38,383 bases of DNA from Helochares maculicollis (lineage: Eukaryota; Arthropoda; Insecta; Coleoptera; Hydrophilidae): the NCBI GenBank assembly GCA_033557835.1, contig JAWQRO010000471.1, positions 1-38,383 on the forward strand. Direction: 5' to 3'. Position 1 is the first letter of the stretch. The number at the start of each line of letters is the position of its first letter. The notes beneath the pieces are model-generated. The model did no database searches and was not told the DNA's origin. It saw only the letters and a list, made by a program, of their open reading frames with translations. Position numbers and translations under genes: made by a program. Below, in pieces: positions 1 through 10,905 of this stretch.

Positions 1-772
1 TATATATTAGAGTTTAAGGACAAAGCGCAGGGAATTAGGGGAGGGAGTGGTTTTTAAAGGGCAGGGGAGATAGTCAAAGAATAATCGCTAAGAAAATAAA
101 CGGTGTCAATGAAACGACAAGCAAACACAAATTCGACCCTAAGAACATGTTTTTTTGAAAATAGACAAGATTGCAACAAAGAAGAAATGAGGGACCTACA
201 TAAAATGCATTAATATTAGGTCCACAATAGAATATCAAATAAATAAAATAAAAATGAAAAACTATACCAAAAAAATGAGCTAAATCGAGTTTACAGAGAG
301 ATCAAAAAGAAATGCAAATATATGTCATGAATCTAAAAGCATGAATAAAACACAACGTCAATAAATACTATTACAACAACTCACAATGTTAAAACACCTA
401 ATAAGAAGTTTAAAAATAGACAATTGCCAAAGACTGACAATATTCTACACGAAGAAATTAAGTAAGAAAAGTTACAAAACATTCTAGTGAAGCTATAGTA
501 CTTGGATGCTCTGGTAGAAGCGGGATCATACCAGAAGACTGCAAAAGAGAGATAATTCTATCAAACAAAACGGACTAAAATTAAGAGTCCTGGTATTACA
601 GAGAAGCAACGTTGCTCTAATTCACGTAAAAATTATTGATGAAACTCATAATGCAATTATTCTGCACAATAGGCCCATCAGAAGAATTGCAAAAATTCTG
701 GACGAGCAGATGAGCAGCCGATGGTATTTTTTATCTCCCAACTACTGATAGAAAAAATTATAGAATTAAACA
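1..772. other. AT-rich intronic sequence, no gene seen
   Basis: The strand shown is A-rich and purine-rich, with stops in every frame. It begins with a short TA run. The GGATGCTCTGGTAGAAGCGG segment near 502 has a coding-like feel but no readable frame. Decayed repetitive DNA is possible; nothing is identified. Confidence 0.5.
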
Positions 773-1108
773 GGTTTCGTTGATCTTTAGTAAGTGTTTA
801 ATAAAGTTATACTGAAAGATGTAATTCAACTTAAGTAAAGAAACGTCAAGGAGACATCAAATCACAGAACTCAACAGTCTCAGCAGGACCAGAGTTAAGT
901 CGTAATACAGTGAAACTGAAGAAATAAATACAGCTGCAGAAATATGGTATTTCTATGATTTGTTGGTCTTAAACAAGCGTATAGTACAGTCAGATTGAAA
1001 GATGTAATTCTACCTGTTAGAGAAAGAAAGGTAAAAGAAACATCTAATCAAACTCAACAGTCGTAAAAGGATAAAAATAAAAGTGGAATAAGACTAAATA
1101 CAGTGAAA
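773..1108. repeat. Diverged tandem duplication, period about 183 bp
   Basis: GAAAGATGTAATTC occurs at 814-827 and 997-1010, and AACTCAACAGTC at 868-879 and 1051-1062; both pairs are exactly 183 bases apart. AATACAGTGAAA at 904-915 and 1097-1108 is offset by 193, so one indel separates them. The copies are otherwise considerably diverged. Confidence 0.75.
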
Positions 1109-1669
1109 AGAGTTCGACAAAGGAACACCCGTAGTCCTTGTCTCTTCGATATTTTCATATGCAAAATAATCCAAACCGTAACTTTAGCAATGCTAAAGAA
1201 GAACAAGAAGAAAAGGAAGAAAGATATTGAAAAGATGAGTTGAAATTGTTTTTAGCTGAGAGGAGAACGCCGGCGTCAACAGGAATCAGGGGGCAAAGCA
1301 ACGCAAGCAGGAATAAAAGCAGCGGTGGCAGGGAATCGTGGAAGTAGGTGATGCAAGGGTTGGACTTTAGCGAGCGCGAGAAAAATATTTGTGTACGCAC
1401 CCGGGGTGAAAACAGCCCTTGCCGTTCCATGCCCGGCCCGAAAGTAATAAATTTTGTCTTTAATATCTGCACAAGCACATAAATGAGGGGTTGCAAGCTG
1501 ACGCGAAGCCCGACAACGAGATGATTGAGTCCGAGTTGACCTCCTAGTTCCTGATGGTCGTCCTGGCGACATCTGGTATTTAACTGGAAGTCGAGCTGAA
1601 GCGCAATTATCGTCTTCGCCATCCGGTGCGACAGGATGGACGAGCGGCCGAATTGAGATCCTTGTACCC
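1109..1669. other. GC-richer intronic island, no identified gene
   Basis: CpG-containing sequence between AT-rich flanks. A long minus-strand frame (1155-1673) crosses it, but its translation matches nothing I know and its 3' part is Leu/Ser/Phe-rich low complexity from a purine-rich template. It is plausible as a conserved regulatory block. Confidence 0.35.
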
Positions 1670-1790
1670 TCACACTCTTTATAACCTCACACTGTTGTTA
1701 CCTCATACTCTTACAAACTCATATTTTTAATAGGTTGCCTCTTATTAGCTTGCACCATTATTAGCTTACACTCTTCTTAATTTACACACT
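1670..1790. repeat. Degenerate 16-bp tandem array
   Basis: Successive units such as CTCACACTCTTTATAA, CCTCACACTGTTGTTA, CCTCATACTCTTACAAA, CTTGCACCATTATTAG and CTTACACTCTTCTTAA follow one another with a period of 14-17 bp. About seven units are discernible. Confidence 0.7.
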
Positions 1791-2084
1791 AAATGCGACA
1801 TTTATGTAATAACTTAGTATCTCCCAGAATGTCTAACTATTCATTTTTTTGACAGAGAAGCAAAAGCGAAAACTTGCCAATAGCGAGAATAAGAAAAATT
1901 ATCACTGTTACATCGCATGTGTTTCTATTGCTATTGGGGTAACTATATATGCTATATTGTCAAAAAAAACTAAATCCGGAAAAAATTACAAAATGTTGAA
2001 ACGCAAGGAGAAATCTGAGACTGCGTATTGATATGGTGCTTAAGTCATAACAGGCATGTTAAGAAAATAGGAAGGTTAGGGAAA

Positions 2085-2285
2085 TTCCAGAGCAGCGAAG
2101 TATAGAGGAGTGGACTGCCGAAAAGTGAATTATAGACGAGAGAAAATTAAAAGAATGAAGTACGAAAGACTGAAATGTGGATGACTGAACTGTAGAGAAG
2201 CAAAATGTGGAGAAGCTAAACATAGAGCAATGATATGTGGAGGAATGAGATGTCGAGGATGGAAAAGTAGAGCGAACAAGCAAGA
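2085..2285. repeat. Purine-rich cryptically simple repeat
   Basis: Short motifs such as GAAATGTGGA, AAAATGTGGAGAAG, ATGTGGAGGAATGAG and TGTCGAGGATGG recur at about 12-20-base spacing. The minus strand reads as a Ser/Phe/His repetitive peptide (SSTYHCS, FSTFCFS, SSTFQS), a by-product of the repeat rather than a gene. Confidence 0.6.
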
Positions 2286-3260
2286 AAACTAAACGCAAAA
2301 AGGATACAGATGGGTGGTTTGGGGGGGCCTCCGGACGAGTGCAGGCGTAGGGCGGCAAAAGCGACTCGGGTTGGGCGCAAGCCGCCCCTTGTTCTTTCCA
2401 ATCATACTTACGATCGGGGAACACGTATCGTACAAATCATATCCCGTCAGGGTGACCAGAGGTAAAAGGTCGCCCCTTTATTTAGAAGGTTCCGCGACAC
2501 GCATAGAAATGACCGTCAAACAGCCAATATTGTACAGTTAGCGGAGCCCCAGCTCCAAACAACGGTCAATTTCTTCAGATTTTAGGAAATCGTTTGCCTG
2601 ATGCGGCGCGCTTCAGCATTTTCCGCTGCCCCCGGAATCAACATGACGAGGATGAGCCCCATCGAAACGTGAGGGAAGGACTAACTGTCTTATAATTAGG
2701 ACACTTTTCGGAATCCTTCGATTTAGTGTACGTTGCTAGGACTTAAAAGGAGAATCCAAACAACCGTCGCATCTTTAGGTACATTTTGCTGCTAAAACGT
2801 ATATAAAACCAAGCAAACCTGCAAAATTACTTTTAACCGTTTATTATTATTTGAATAAAATAGTCCTTTATACAAAGATTTTATTACACGTGACTTCTTA
2901 GTAGGTGAAATAAAGTATTGCAAATATTTGGGAATAATTGAGAGTAAGATTTTGAAAAACATTTTGAAACAAAGTGAACGAACATTGTGAAATAGCGGAC
3001 TCTACGGTGGAGTGATTGAAAAAAAAAACGAGAAAGGATTAGTAGATATAATATATGTAGGTGATGCCAGTAGATCGTTTAGAAATCAATTGAAGACTGA
3101 AGATCCATATGTTTATAAAACAATAAGATTGGTTGTTTGGAGATCTTTTGATGTTTTGAGAGTGTTTGGAAGTAAAAATAGAAGCGGTATTGGGATCTTA
3201 AGGATGCGAGTAGAAGCCTGGATGTCCAATTATGAGCTTGAAAGTCTAATATTCTCTTTA
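2286..3260. other. Intronic sequence, no gene seen
   Basis: From 2300 to about 2700 it is GC-richer (GGGGGGCCTCCGGACG, GATGCGGCGCGC); from 2740 it becomes AT-rich. No frame resembles a known protein and no RNA gene is recognised. Confidence 0.5.
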
Positions 3261-3320
3261 GAGGTCCGATTATTAGCTTGAAGGTCGGATTATTAGCTTG
3301 AAGGTCCGATTATTAGCTAG
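3261..3320. repeat. 20-bp tandem repeat, three units
   Basis: GAGGTCCGATTATTAGCTTG, AAGGTCGGATTATTAGCTTG and AAGGTCCGATTATTAGCTAG lie head to tail with one to three differences between units, so this array is young compared with the others here. A weak fourth unit (GAGCTTGAAAGTCTAATATT) precedes it. Confidence 0.95.
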
Positions 3321-3600
3321 GAGCTCCCACAATTTTGACTGTGACTTCAGCTTGGGAATTCAAATACGCGAGTTGTGAATCCAAATGGGTGAAGCATTAG
3401 AAGGAGCCAAGACTAAGCAAAAGGAGCGGCTTGGGATCAAGGAGGTGACTTGGGAGCGAGTCAGGGAACCTGTAGGCAAGGAGGCTTCAGGTGCTTTAGA
3501 GGAGGTGGTTAGAGGAGAACGAGGGTAAAAGGATGAATGTTTGGTAGCCGGGTGAAGTCTAGTAGGATTGGATATGATGGAAAGAAGTAGTTCCGGAATG
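3321..3600. other. G/A-rich intronic stretch
   Basis: A purine-biased run with recurring GGAGC, AAGGAGG and GAGGAGG words between 3390 and 3530. It is probably cryptically simple DNA; no gene is visible. Confidence 0.4.
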
Positions 3601-3850
3601 GAAATGGATTGATTAATCGGAGTAATTACCGATCAGCTTTCCGCGCTAATTAGATTTCGTCCCTCGGCAGCGTTGCAAATGAGATTACGGCTGGAAATGG
3701 CGCTCGCCACATCGCGAGGAGCGCACCCCGCGCGCACGCGTTAATTGTCATCGATTTTTATAATGCCATTATGTCGGTACACAATTTATCACATTTAATA
3801 CGCATATACGTGTAATGCGATTATTTGCTCTCTCTCGACGCGATGCGATG
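3601..3850. promoter_or_regulatory. Candidate cis-regulatory block with homeodomain sites
   Basis: ATTGATTAATC (3608-3618) contains TGATTAAT, a composite Extradenticle/Hox-type site. AGTAATTACC, GCTAATTAGATT, CGTTAATTG and AATGAGATTACGG follow within 150 bases, together with a GC-rich CpG segment (3700-3745). Such clustering is expected of an enhancer in a developmental gene, but function and conservation are not shown. Confidence 0.3.
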
Positions 3851-4256
3851 CAATGGCATGCCTCCCTTCCGCACCCCTGCCACCCATCCAAACCCTTCCT
3901 CAACGCACCACTCGCTTTCAGTACGCAACTAGAAGCCCTCTAGAACGTCCCACATACAGAAAAATGACAGTAAATGGCGCTTATCAAATTTTCTTTGCAA
4001 GGCAATTTATTATTTATAACAAGCCTGTATTCAAAACATAAAAATTGATAAGCATGATAGCTTACGGAATTTTTCGTAATATTAATTCTTGTCTTTAATG
4101 TCTTGTGTTCATATACATTATTAAATTAAATTAAAGCATCCCCTTGTCGCATAAATTTGTTTATTCGAATATCCTCATAATATTTTATATTATAGAGTAT
4201 ATAGTATGGATTTTTAAACAAGTCCTATTAGTACTATTGAACGTGATGGTACAGAT

Positions 4257-4300
4257 TGATTGTTTAGGTGCGTTAAAACAGTAGTAGTCTTAAACAATCA
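4257..4300. repeat. 10-bp perfect inverted repeat, 24-nt spacer
   Basis: TGATTGTTTA at 4257-4266 is the exact reverse complement of TAAACAATCA at 4291-4300. It could form a hairpin or provide paired transcription-factor sites. Confidence 0.7.
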
Positions 4301-4534
4301 TTCTATTTTACTCAGTCAATAGACTCAATAAAATTGATAAAACAAATAGCTAGTGGAATATTGGTATTATAATTATACATGTTACCGTAACACGAATATT
4401 GCATTCACGGTACTTCCACTTATATCGTCAATGTCACAGAGGTACAGAAAATAGGACTGTATCCGTATTCACGTACCATTCAACCATCGCAGTATGTATA
4501 TGTCATAAGTGCAATTCGTATAATCAATTCTTGC

Positions 4535-4550
4535 TGAGCTCTAGAGCTCA
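4535..4550. repeat. 16-bp perfect palindrome
   Basis: TGAGCTCTAGAGCTCA is self-complementary over its full length. About one such palindrome or fewer is expected by chance in a window this long. Confidence 0.8.
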
Positions 4551-4961
4551 ATAACTGAAAAACTTTGGACATGCCAGTAAATAGTCACTTTCGGTTTTTA
4601 GTATTCATTCCGAGACACACTAAAAATATAAATTAAACTTTAACATAAATTAAAAAAATTTCTAAAAGTACATAAGACTATAATTAACTTCCGACTTCGT
4701 TTTCAGTGATTTATTGATCAACAAATTGTTGGTTATAAGCAGTAAAAAGTCATAGATCCTACATATCTATGAAGCCAGAAGCTTCGCTTACGCGAGATTC
4801 GCTCGCTTCGCTCGCTCATCCCTAGTAGAGTGAAACGGTATTGAGGAATAATAACGCTTGGAATGTGTCAAATATGCGATGTTGTCGCGGGGTGAAGTTG
4901 CCTAAAGGAATGAGTGCACTTATTAAATGTAATTTCAAAACAATCACGAAAAAAGAATAAT

Positions 4962-5219
4962 ATAATCTTCCACCACGATAATGTTCGTCCTCATTTGAAC
5001 GTCGTGTCGTCGGATCGATCGTCGAGAAAGGATGGGATTGACTCCCACATCCGCCATACTCACTGACTGAAGCTCATAGACGATTTGAATGACTTGGTGG
5101 CCGATGTTAAAGCGTGGATCGTCTCTAAGAATCGTGACTTCTTCGGCCGTGCAATCGACCTTGTGCCACGCAAATAGGAAGCAGTTCTTGAAGCCGATGA
5201 TGACTACTCGCGGGAATAA
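4962..5219 (+). pseudogene. mariner transposase C-terminal fragment (decayed)
   Basis: Read in frame from 4962, this gives IIFHHDNVRPH, the block around the second catalytic Asp of mariner transposases (usually HHDNARPH or HQDNARPH). At 5045-5062 another frame reads PHPPYS, the conserved HPPYSPD block, so a frameshift separates them. From 5079 the first frame resumes with DDLNDLVADVKAW, then SKNRDFFGRAIDLVPRK, an in-frame TAG (5175-5177) where the family has Trp, and EAVLEADDDY before a stop at 5217-5219. This order and spacing match the C-terminal third of mariner transposases. At least one frameshift and one nonsense change make it non-functional. The N-terminal two thirds, including the helix-turn-helix region and first catalytic Asp, are absent. 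The subfamily is uncertain. Confidence 0.88.
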
Positions 5220-5300
5220 TAATTTAAATATGTTTTTGTAAAATTTTTTTAGAGTATTTGTTAAATAAAGTGTCTTGAAAAAACCCGCAATAATTATGCA
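5220..5300 (+). mobile_element. Probable 3' end of the mariner remnant (TIR candidate)
   Basis: After the transposase stop come an AT-rich stretch and then AAAAAACCCGCAATAATTATGCA, split here as AAAAAACCCG and CAATAATTATGCA, ending at 5300 just before a (TA)n run. Mariners insert at TA, and a short 3' non-coding tail ending in a terminal inverted repeat is expected here. The matching left repeat was not found, so the TIR call is inference. Confidence 0.4.
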
Positions 5301-5301
5301 T

Positions 5302-5325
5302 TATATATATATATATATATATATA
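5302..5325. repeat. (TA)12 microsatellite
   Basis: Twelve uninterrupted TA units directly follow the mariner remnant's apparent 3' end. The tract may have grown from the duplicated TA target site. Confidence 0.95.
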
Positions 5326-8150
5326 AACATGTAGAATTGCTTCTGTTCAATTGAATAACCGCATTATAGGAGTTGGTAATCCACTTTCATTTCACGTTTA
5401 TCCCGTGTAGTCTAAAACGTTGTAAATGAAAGATGAATAATAATCTAAGAAGCGGTAGGAGATTTTAACCTCTCATTTGCGTAATTAGAATGCAGGAGCA
5501 GTAGTTCTCATACAAGGCCCCGCGGATTTATAATTACCGTCCGTTAATGTGACCTAAGGGAGACGTAATGACCCCGTCCCGTGTCGAAGGGTTATGTAAT
5601 GCGAACTAACGACTCCCACATCTCCGGCAGGACACCAGGCGATAGGAGATACGCCGCCGTACGTAGTTAGTTAGAGGGTCATCCATCTCATCTCGCCCTT
5701 TCCGGCCGGCTCCGTGTATCCACCTAATATCAGAGAGAAGAGAAGTAGTAGCTGTAGCTGTATTTGTATGTGCAACCCCTCCTTGCAGCCTCGACTATTT
5801 TCATTTTCTCTTACGATAGTTCATTAAAAAGGTGTTTCGGAGGCTATTTGGTAAGCTATTAGGTGGCCCGATATTACTCCTCTGAGAGCCATTCGCCTCC
5901 GGCTGGATCCGACGACAATGAAACTCGCTCGTAAATTGGCACGGGGATGAAGAGGTGGCAGCGAGGCCGCGGCGTGGTTGCATCACGGGAGATGTACCGT
6001 ACACCAACCAACCATTGACTGGCATCGTCTCCTCGCTCGTCTGCCGCTGCGGGATCGCTTTTTCTCAATTTTAACCGAAGCCGCTTCACGTCGCTTCTCG
6101 TCGCGTTTCGTCGCTTCGCCGCCTCTTCCTCTACCTCCAGATCCCCGACCCGACCCGACTTTCCTCAGAATCGGAATTAAGAAATTTAGCCGAAAAGGGG
6201 CTAATGTTCGGAGGCGAGCAATTCCATCGTCAAAGTTGATAAGGGCTCCCCTCGCGATCTCGCCACAATTTATCACCTCGACTGGAGCGGCATTAACCCA
6301 GGTGAACCCCACACACGCGCCAGAGACAATGTCCCCGAGCGGTAATGGTATGGAGCTATGAAAAATGATGATGACATGGACTCGTGAAACGAAAATCTCG
6401 AGGGAGTCGAACTCGGGACGAGCTCTTCTCCACTTTCCGCCGCAGCTGCTACAGCGCCGCGACCAGGCAGGCGATGTTCGATACTGCCCTACAGCGGCAC
6501 GATGCGATGCACCAATTTTACTATACCTAACTGTACATTTTATCTGTACTATTCACCCCGAATAGTGCTCTCCCTCTGTTACATTTTTTATTTTAACTCC
6601 TTTCTGAACAAAAACACCCTAATTAGTGAATTTACATGTTATTAACAACGTTTTCCATAACAAGCTAGACACGGGCTCACGACAGCATAGGCTACTCACC
6701 CTTTACCAGATATAGATAACAATACTTGAATTAGTCCCTGAAGCCCCCATTTCTCTATTTTAAAACGATGAAAATAACTATTTTAGATTTCTGGAGCACA
6801 ACTGATACAACCAATAAATTGCGTAAGAAAAATTCTTGCCGCAAGGAGACCTCTCCCAAGCATATTCATACATCGCTCTGCAGAGGAAATACATCCAGGT
6901 GCCTGTCTGTGTATTCATCTCCGCCATACTCATAAGTGCGAGATATTGAATTCATACAGATATTCAGTAAATTGGAGATGAGATGTCAACCTGTCCTAAA
7001 TGCGATGCGACGCCCTAGTTATTTCATTTCTAAACCTAGATCGGTGGCGATGCGGCGTTGGCCTCTTCTGATATACTGCGGTATAAATTAGTGATTTTCT
7101 TCGCCATCAAAGAAGTAAGGAAGTCGTAGAATGGGCGCTTTCGGGGCAGTAACAATAGCGAGTGCGGATCCAAGTGAGTGGAACGACTCAACGTCACGGG
7201 CAAGTGAAGCACGTATGTGGCGGCCATTTCCGCAGAACCCAGACAGTAATCGCCCTCTTCAGGCTCGTAAACAGGCTAAAATGACCACCGAGACACTGCG
7301 GGATGGCTCTTAATGGATTTCGGGGCCGATCTATACTGTTCGACTTTTCCTGGAGCCTCCGTCGCTCCACGGCAACTGATGCAACTTTAATGTGCCCATC
7401 TCTATATCGAAGGGCAGTCGCTGCCTCTGCCGTGACCATGCTTGTAATATATCGACTGCAATTACCGAATAAACCCTTTCCTCTCCATCTCAGTGTTGCA
7501 ACTTTAGTCTTAGCTTTGAGGGCCACAAGCTGATTGCGCTAAAGTGCAATGGGCATGTACGACTTGCATTCGTATGCATGTATAAATCAAGTCGCTGGAT
7601 CTAGAGCCTTTAAAATGAATCTAGCCTCTGGCCATCAGAATATGATCAATGAAGGATGTGCTCAAACAGATTGTGATAGAAGCAGATTGTTATGAAAGAA
7701 GATGGTGCTCGAAATAAGTTGTGCTCATGTGATCAAGTTGCGCTCTTCAATTTAGGATCTATTCAATCAAAGTAGGGCTATTTCGATGCAGGATCAGACC
7801 AGCACCTGATCGATTAGTATACGCCTGACCACCCAATAAAAAGTGGATACACCTGGGCACCTAATAAAATTAAGTGTCTGGATGATACTTAAACTCACAT
7901 GTTGATGATGGTCGTCCTTGAGAGTTGCACAGGGATGCAGTCCTTAACTTCCTGGTTTAATAGAGTGTCTGTCGTAAAGGAAGCGTACGTTCCTCTCTTT
8001 ACGTTCGCCGTAATAATGAAGTTTATGGATATTGGGGGCTTGAAGACATACTTCAGGTCAGCTTGAGCATCTATTTGAGATTTTATTCTTCAAGTGAAAA
8101 TGCTGTTATTTAAAGACATGCCAACTGTTCGAATGGATAAAAGTCATCAG
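5326..8150. other. Intronic sequence with GC-rich islands, no gene seen
   Basis: Two GC-richer islands (about 5510-6490 and 7030-7530) contain many CpGs and overlapping chance frames on both strands, none recognisable. 7820-7880 carries two loose copies of CACCYAATAAAA..GTG. The remainder is AT-rich. Islands of this kind in a homothorax intron are plausible regulatory blocks. Confidence 0.4.
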
Positions 8151-8720
8151 TTCGTCGGCTTCACGTCCTCGTCTGGTCACCTCTTACGTATTGTCTTATA
8201 TAAATATCTTCCATCATAAAAAAGCCCATAGCTCGTCGACTTCGACACTTCTCCTATCAATTTCTTTCTTATAAAAGTAAAGCTTTTAAATTCCTTCCAT
8301 TTTAAAAGAAACCACCTCGTCGTCTTCGCCTTCACGCATATCAAATACGCAAATATCTTCCAGTATAAAAGTCTATGGCTCGTCGAGTTCGCCTCCTCAC
8401 CTATCAATTTCTTTTATACAAAAGTCAAGCTCTTGAATTCCTTTTTATTTAAAAGATAACTCCTTGTCCGCTTCGCCTCCTCGCTTATGAAATATCTATC
8501 GATTTTTTTCATAAAATTGCCAAGCTTTTAAATTCCTTCCTATTTAATAAAAAAACCTCGGCGGCTTCGCCACCTCGCTTATTAATATTGCATATATTCT
8601 TTTTGAAACGGAATAGCTCGTCGGGTTCGTCTCCTCGCCTCTTAAGTTTTTATGTATCTTTGTATTGGAAAGACAATTTAGTGACTTCGCATCTTCTTCT
8701 ATTAAATTCTTGTATGTCTC
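8151..8720. repeat. Degenerate minisatellite, 60-94 bp units
   Basis: A CTCGTCGnnTTCGCCTCCTCGC core recurs at 8151, 8232, 8316, 8379, 8463, 8557, 8617 and about 8678. Between cores, AAGCTTTTAAATTCCTTCC and TATCAATTTCTTT alternate with AAATATCTTCCAKWATAAAA. Two unit types seem to alternate, giving a dimer of about 147 bp. The frames across it are by-products. Confidence 0.85.
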
Positions 8721-9716
8721 TCATAATTTCATTTTAGGAGTTAGATTCAACTCAGTTGCACTATTGTATTATTGTTTGTTTCCTCCTCGTGAATATGAGT
8801 GAACGTTTCAAATTACCATTGCGGCCATTTTCTTAATGAAGCCATCGATATGAAAATGAGGTTAATAGCAAAAATTCAAATGGTTGAAAATTAAACCAAA
8901 GCCACTAACTCAAACTAATGCTTGAGAACGAAGATCTACATAAAACTTCTTCCAGTGCATAGTCTTTTAAATGATATAAAAGTGGAGAAGCATTAAAATA
9001 TTCCGTGTTTATCGACATACATTGTCAAATAAATCAGTATTTGTTGGAATGATAAAGTGCTGAAGACTTTTTAATTGAATTTTAAAAGGCTAGATTTAAT
9101 AGCGGAGCATTTCTTGAGGTAAACAATCTCATCAAAATATATAAAAACGAAAATTAAACATTGGTTTGATTGAAAATGCACGCTAAGCTCAAAACTACTA
9201 CACTCTTCAATAGATATTCACAAGACACTTTCATCAGATTATCATCAGGCTTTCCATAGATTTTTTCAAGAGAATTTTGATTGAGACTTTTAGGAAAGTT
9301 TCATAAAAATTTTTAGATTGATAGGATAGTTCCATAAAAGGTTTTCTATACTATAGATTTTCATAAAGAAATGTTCGGAAAGAGTTTCGATATGTGTACA
9401 TAAGAGTTTCACGCAATCTGTGCATCTTCATCAAAGTTATTCGGCGATACCCTAGAGACGGCGGAAAGAAAGAAAAAATAGCGGTAATGAAAGGAGGCGC
9501 GAAAGAAAAACGCCGTCGGCGTTGCGGTGGTGTAAATGGATATGGATATTGGGCAAGTGGGAATCAAGTGCAGAATTTAAATAAACATGGGAATGCGGAA
9601 TATGGAATGCACGCCCAAACAGAATTGGTTTCAAGTTCCATCAAACAGAGCATTCGATCATGAAATAGCTTCACTAGTGTTAGCGAATTGTTTTGTTTGC
9701 AATTTGGTCCGCCCTC

Positions 9717-9760
9717 CGGCGGCGGCGGTAGCAGTAGCAGCAGCCGAGGCAGCAGCGCCA
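9717..9760. repeat. GGC/AGC trinucleotide-rich tract
   Basis: CGGCGGCGGCGGTAGCAGTA followed by AGCAGC and GCAGCAGCGCC forms an impure trinucleotide repeat. Confidence 0.7.
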
Positions 9761-10859
9761 CGCACCACCCTCCGTTCTGTTTTTCAGCAGCCCCCGGGAT
9801 CGGGAGCCGGCGGCGCGCAGATAAGAGAATTGCACTGTCAAGCCGGAATGATATATTTGACCAACATTTCCATACAGCCTCGCACGAGGATTTCCAATGA
9901 AGCGCGCACCAAAGCTGAACGTGCGTAATCTCTCCAATTCAAATTAACACGCGTCTGCTACCTCCTCTTGGCTGCGGACGGAGAGGAAGGGATCCGGTGC
10001 CATGCTGTAGCATAGCGTACGTTCACTTATCCCCTCGCAGCGCGGCTCAGCTCCGAAACTGATACCATCTGTACATACACCTGACGCTTGTCCGATATGC
10101 AGATCCTTAATATATCGCGGATGCCCTTTTCACACCGCTCGCACTCTCCTCATCTAGGCCAGACCGTCCATTGCGCATCCAGATGGATGGCGATGCTCTT
10201 TCTCCTATCCTACTACGCCCTCTGCTTCCACTTTTCACCGATCCTCCGTATATGAATGTATGTTTTAACACTCTGGGTTAGCTGACAAAACGTGAGGGCC
10301 ACAAATCATCGCGAGAGCGGGACAAGGGGATGCCGGCTATTAAGCGACGACAAACGTAAATAAAACAGGAAGCGTTCCAGTTTTAGAAATGATTTGGGGT
10401 TGGTTCCTATTTTTCGATGAAACCCAGCGAATCGGCGAGGAATCCGCAGCCACCGAAAAGCCTCTTGAAAAGTAAAGTAGACAAAGTCATTTGGGGAGTA
10501 TATAGAGTATATAGATACTAAGAGATTTACATACGCGACCCCATTCCCTTCGAGGGGGAATGAGATCTTCAAGGTCCTCCGTCAATGTCAGGCATTCATC
10601 CCAGGGAAATAGCCGCGGCGTCATTAGATCCGAAATGCCCTCGGTTCCTCTATACAGGCCATTGCTTCTGAGCGTAGCGGGCGAAGGGAAAGGAAAAGGA
10701 GGAGGCTGGAGGTCCCCCAATAGCTGATTCATGCATGCGTCTCTCACGACCTGACGGTAAACAGAACACGAACAAAGATGATGACGAATGGAAGCAGAAG
10801 AGGCCTCCTCCGAGCGTCGGGGATCACTCACTGGAAACTGATGTGAAATGACTCGTGAA

Positions 10860-10905
10860 CTCTGCTGTTGCTGCTGGCTGCTCTTGCTCCTGCTCCTGCC
10901 AAAGG
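10860..10905. repeat. CTG/TGC trinucleotide-rich tract
   Basis: TGCTGTTGCTGCTGGCTGCT followed by CTTGCTCCTGCTCCTGCC is an impure trinucleotide repeat. Confidence 0.65.

Larger units (their letters stand above)
3851..4961. other. AT-rich intronic sequence with small palindromes
   Basis: No gene is seen. It holds an inverted repeat (4257-4300), a 16-bp palindrome (4535-4550) and one copy of a dispersed GCTTCGCTTAC motif inside a CGCTCGCTTCGCTCGCTC run (4791-4825). Confidence 0.5.

Noticed and set aside
1155..1673. 172-codon minus-strand open frame
   Set aside because: No recognisable domain; the end is Leu/Ser/Phe low complexity from a purine-rich template, and there is no supporting splice or promoter context.
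5978..6361. Overlapping open frames on both strands in a GC-rich island
   Set aside because: Both strands are open at once, typical of GC-rich non-coding DNA; the Arg/Pro-rich products match nothing known.
6906..6930. CCGCCATACTCA, resembling the HPPYS block of the mariner at 5045
   Set aside because: Only a 12-base match with no other transposase block on either side.
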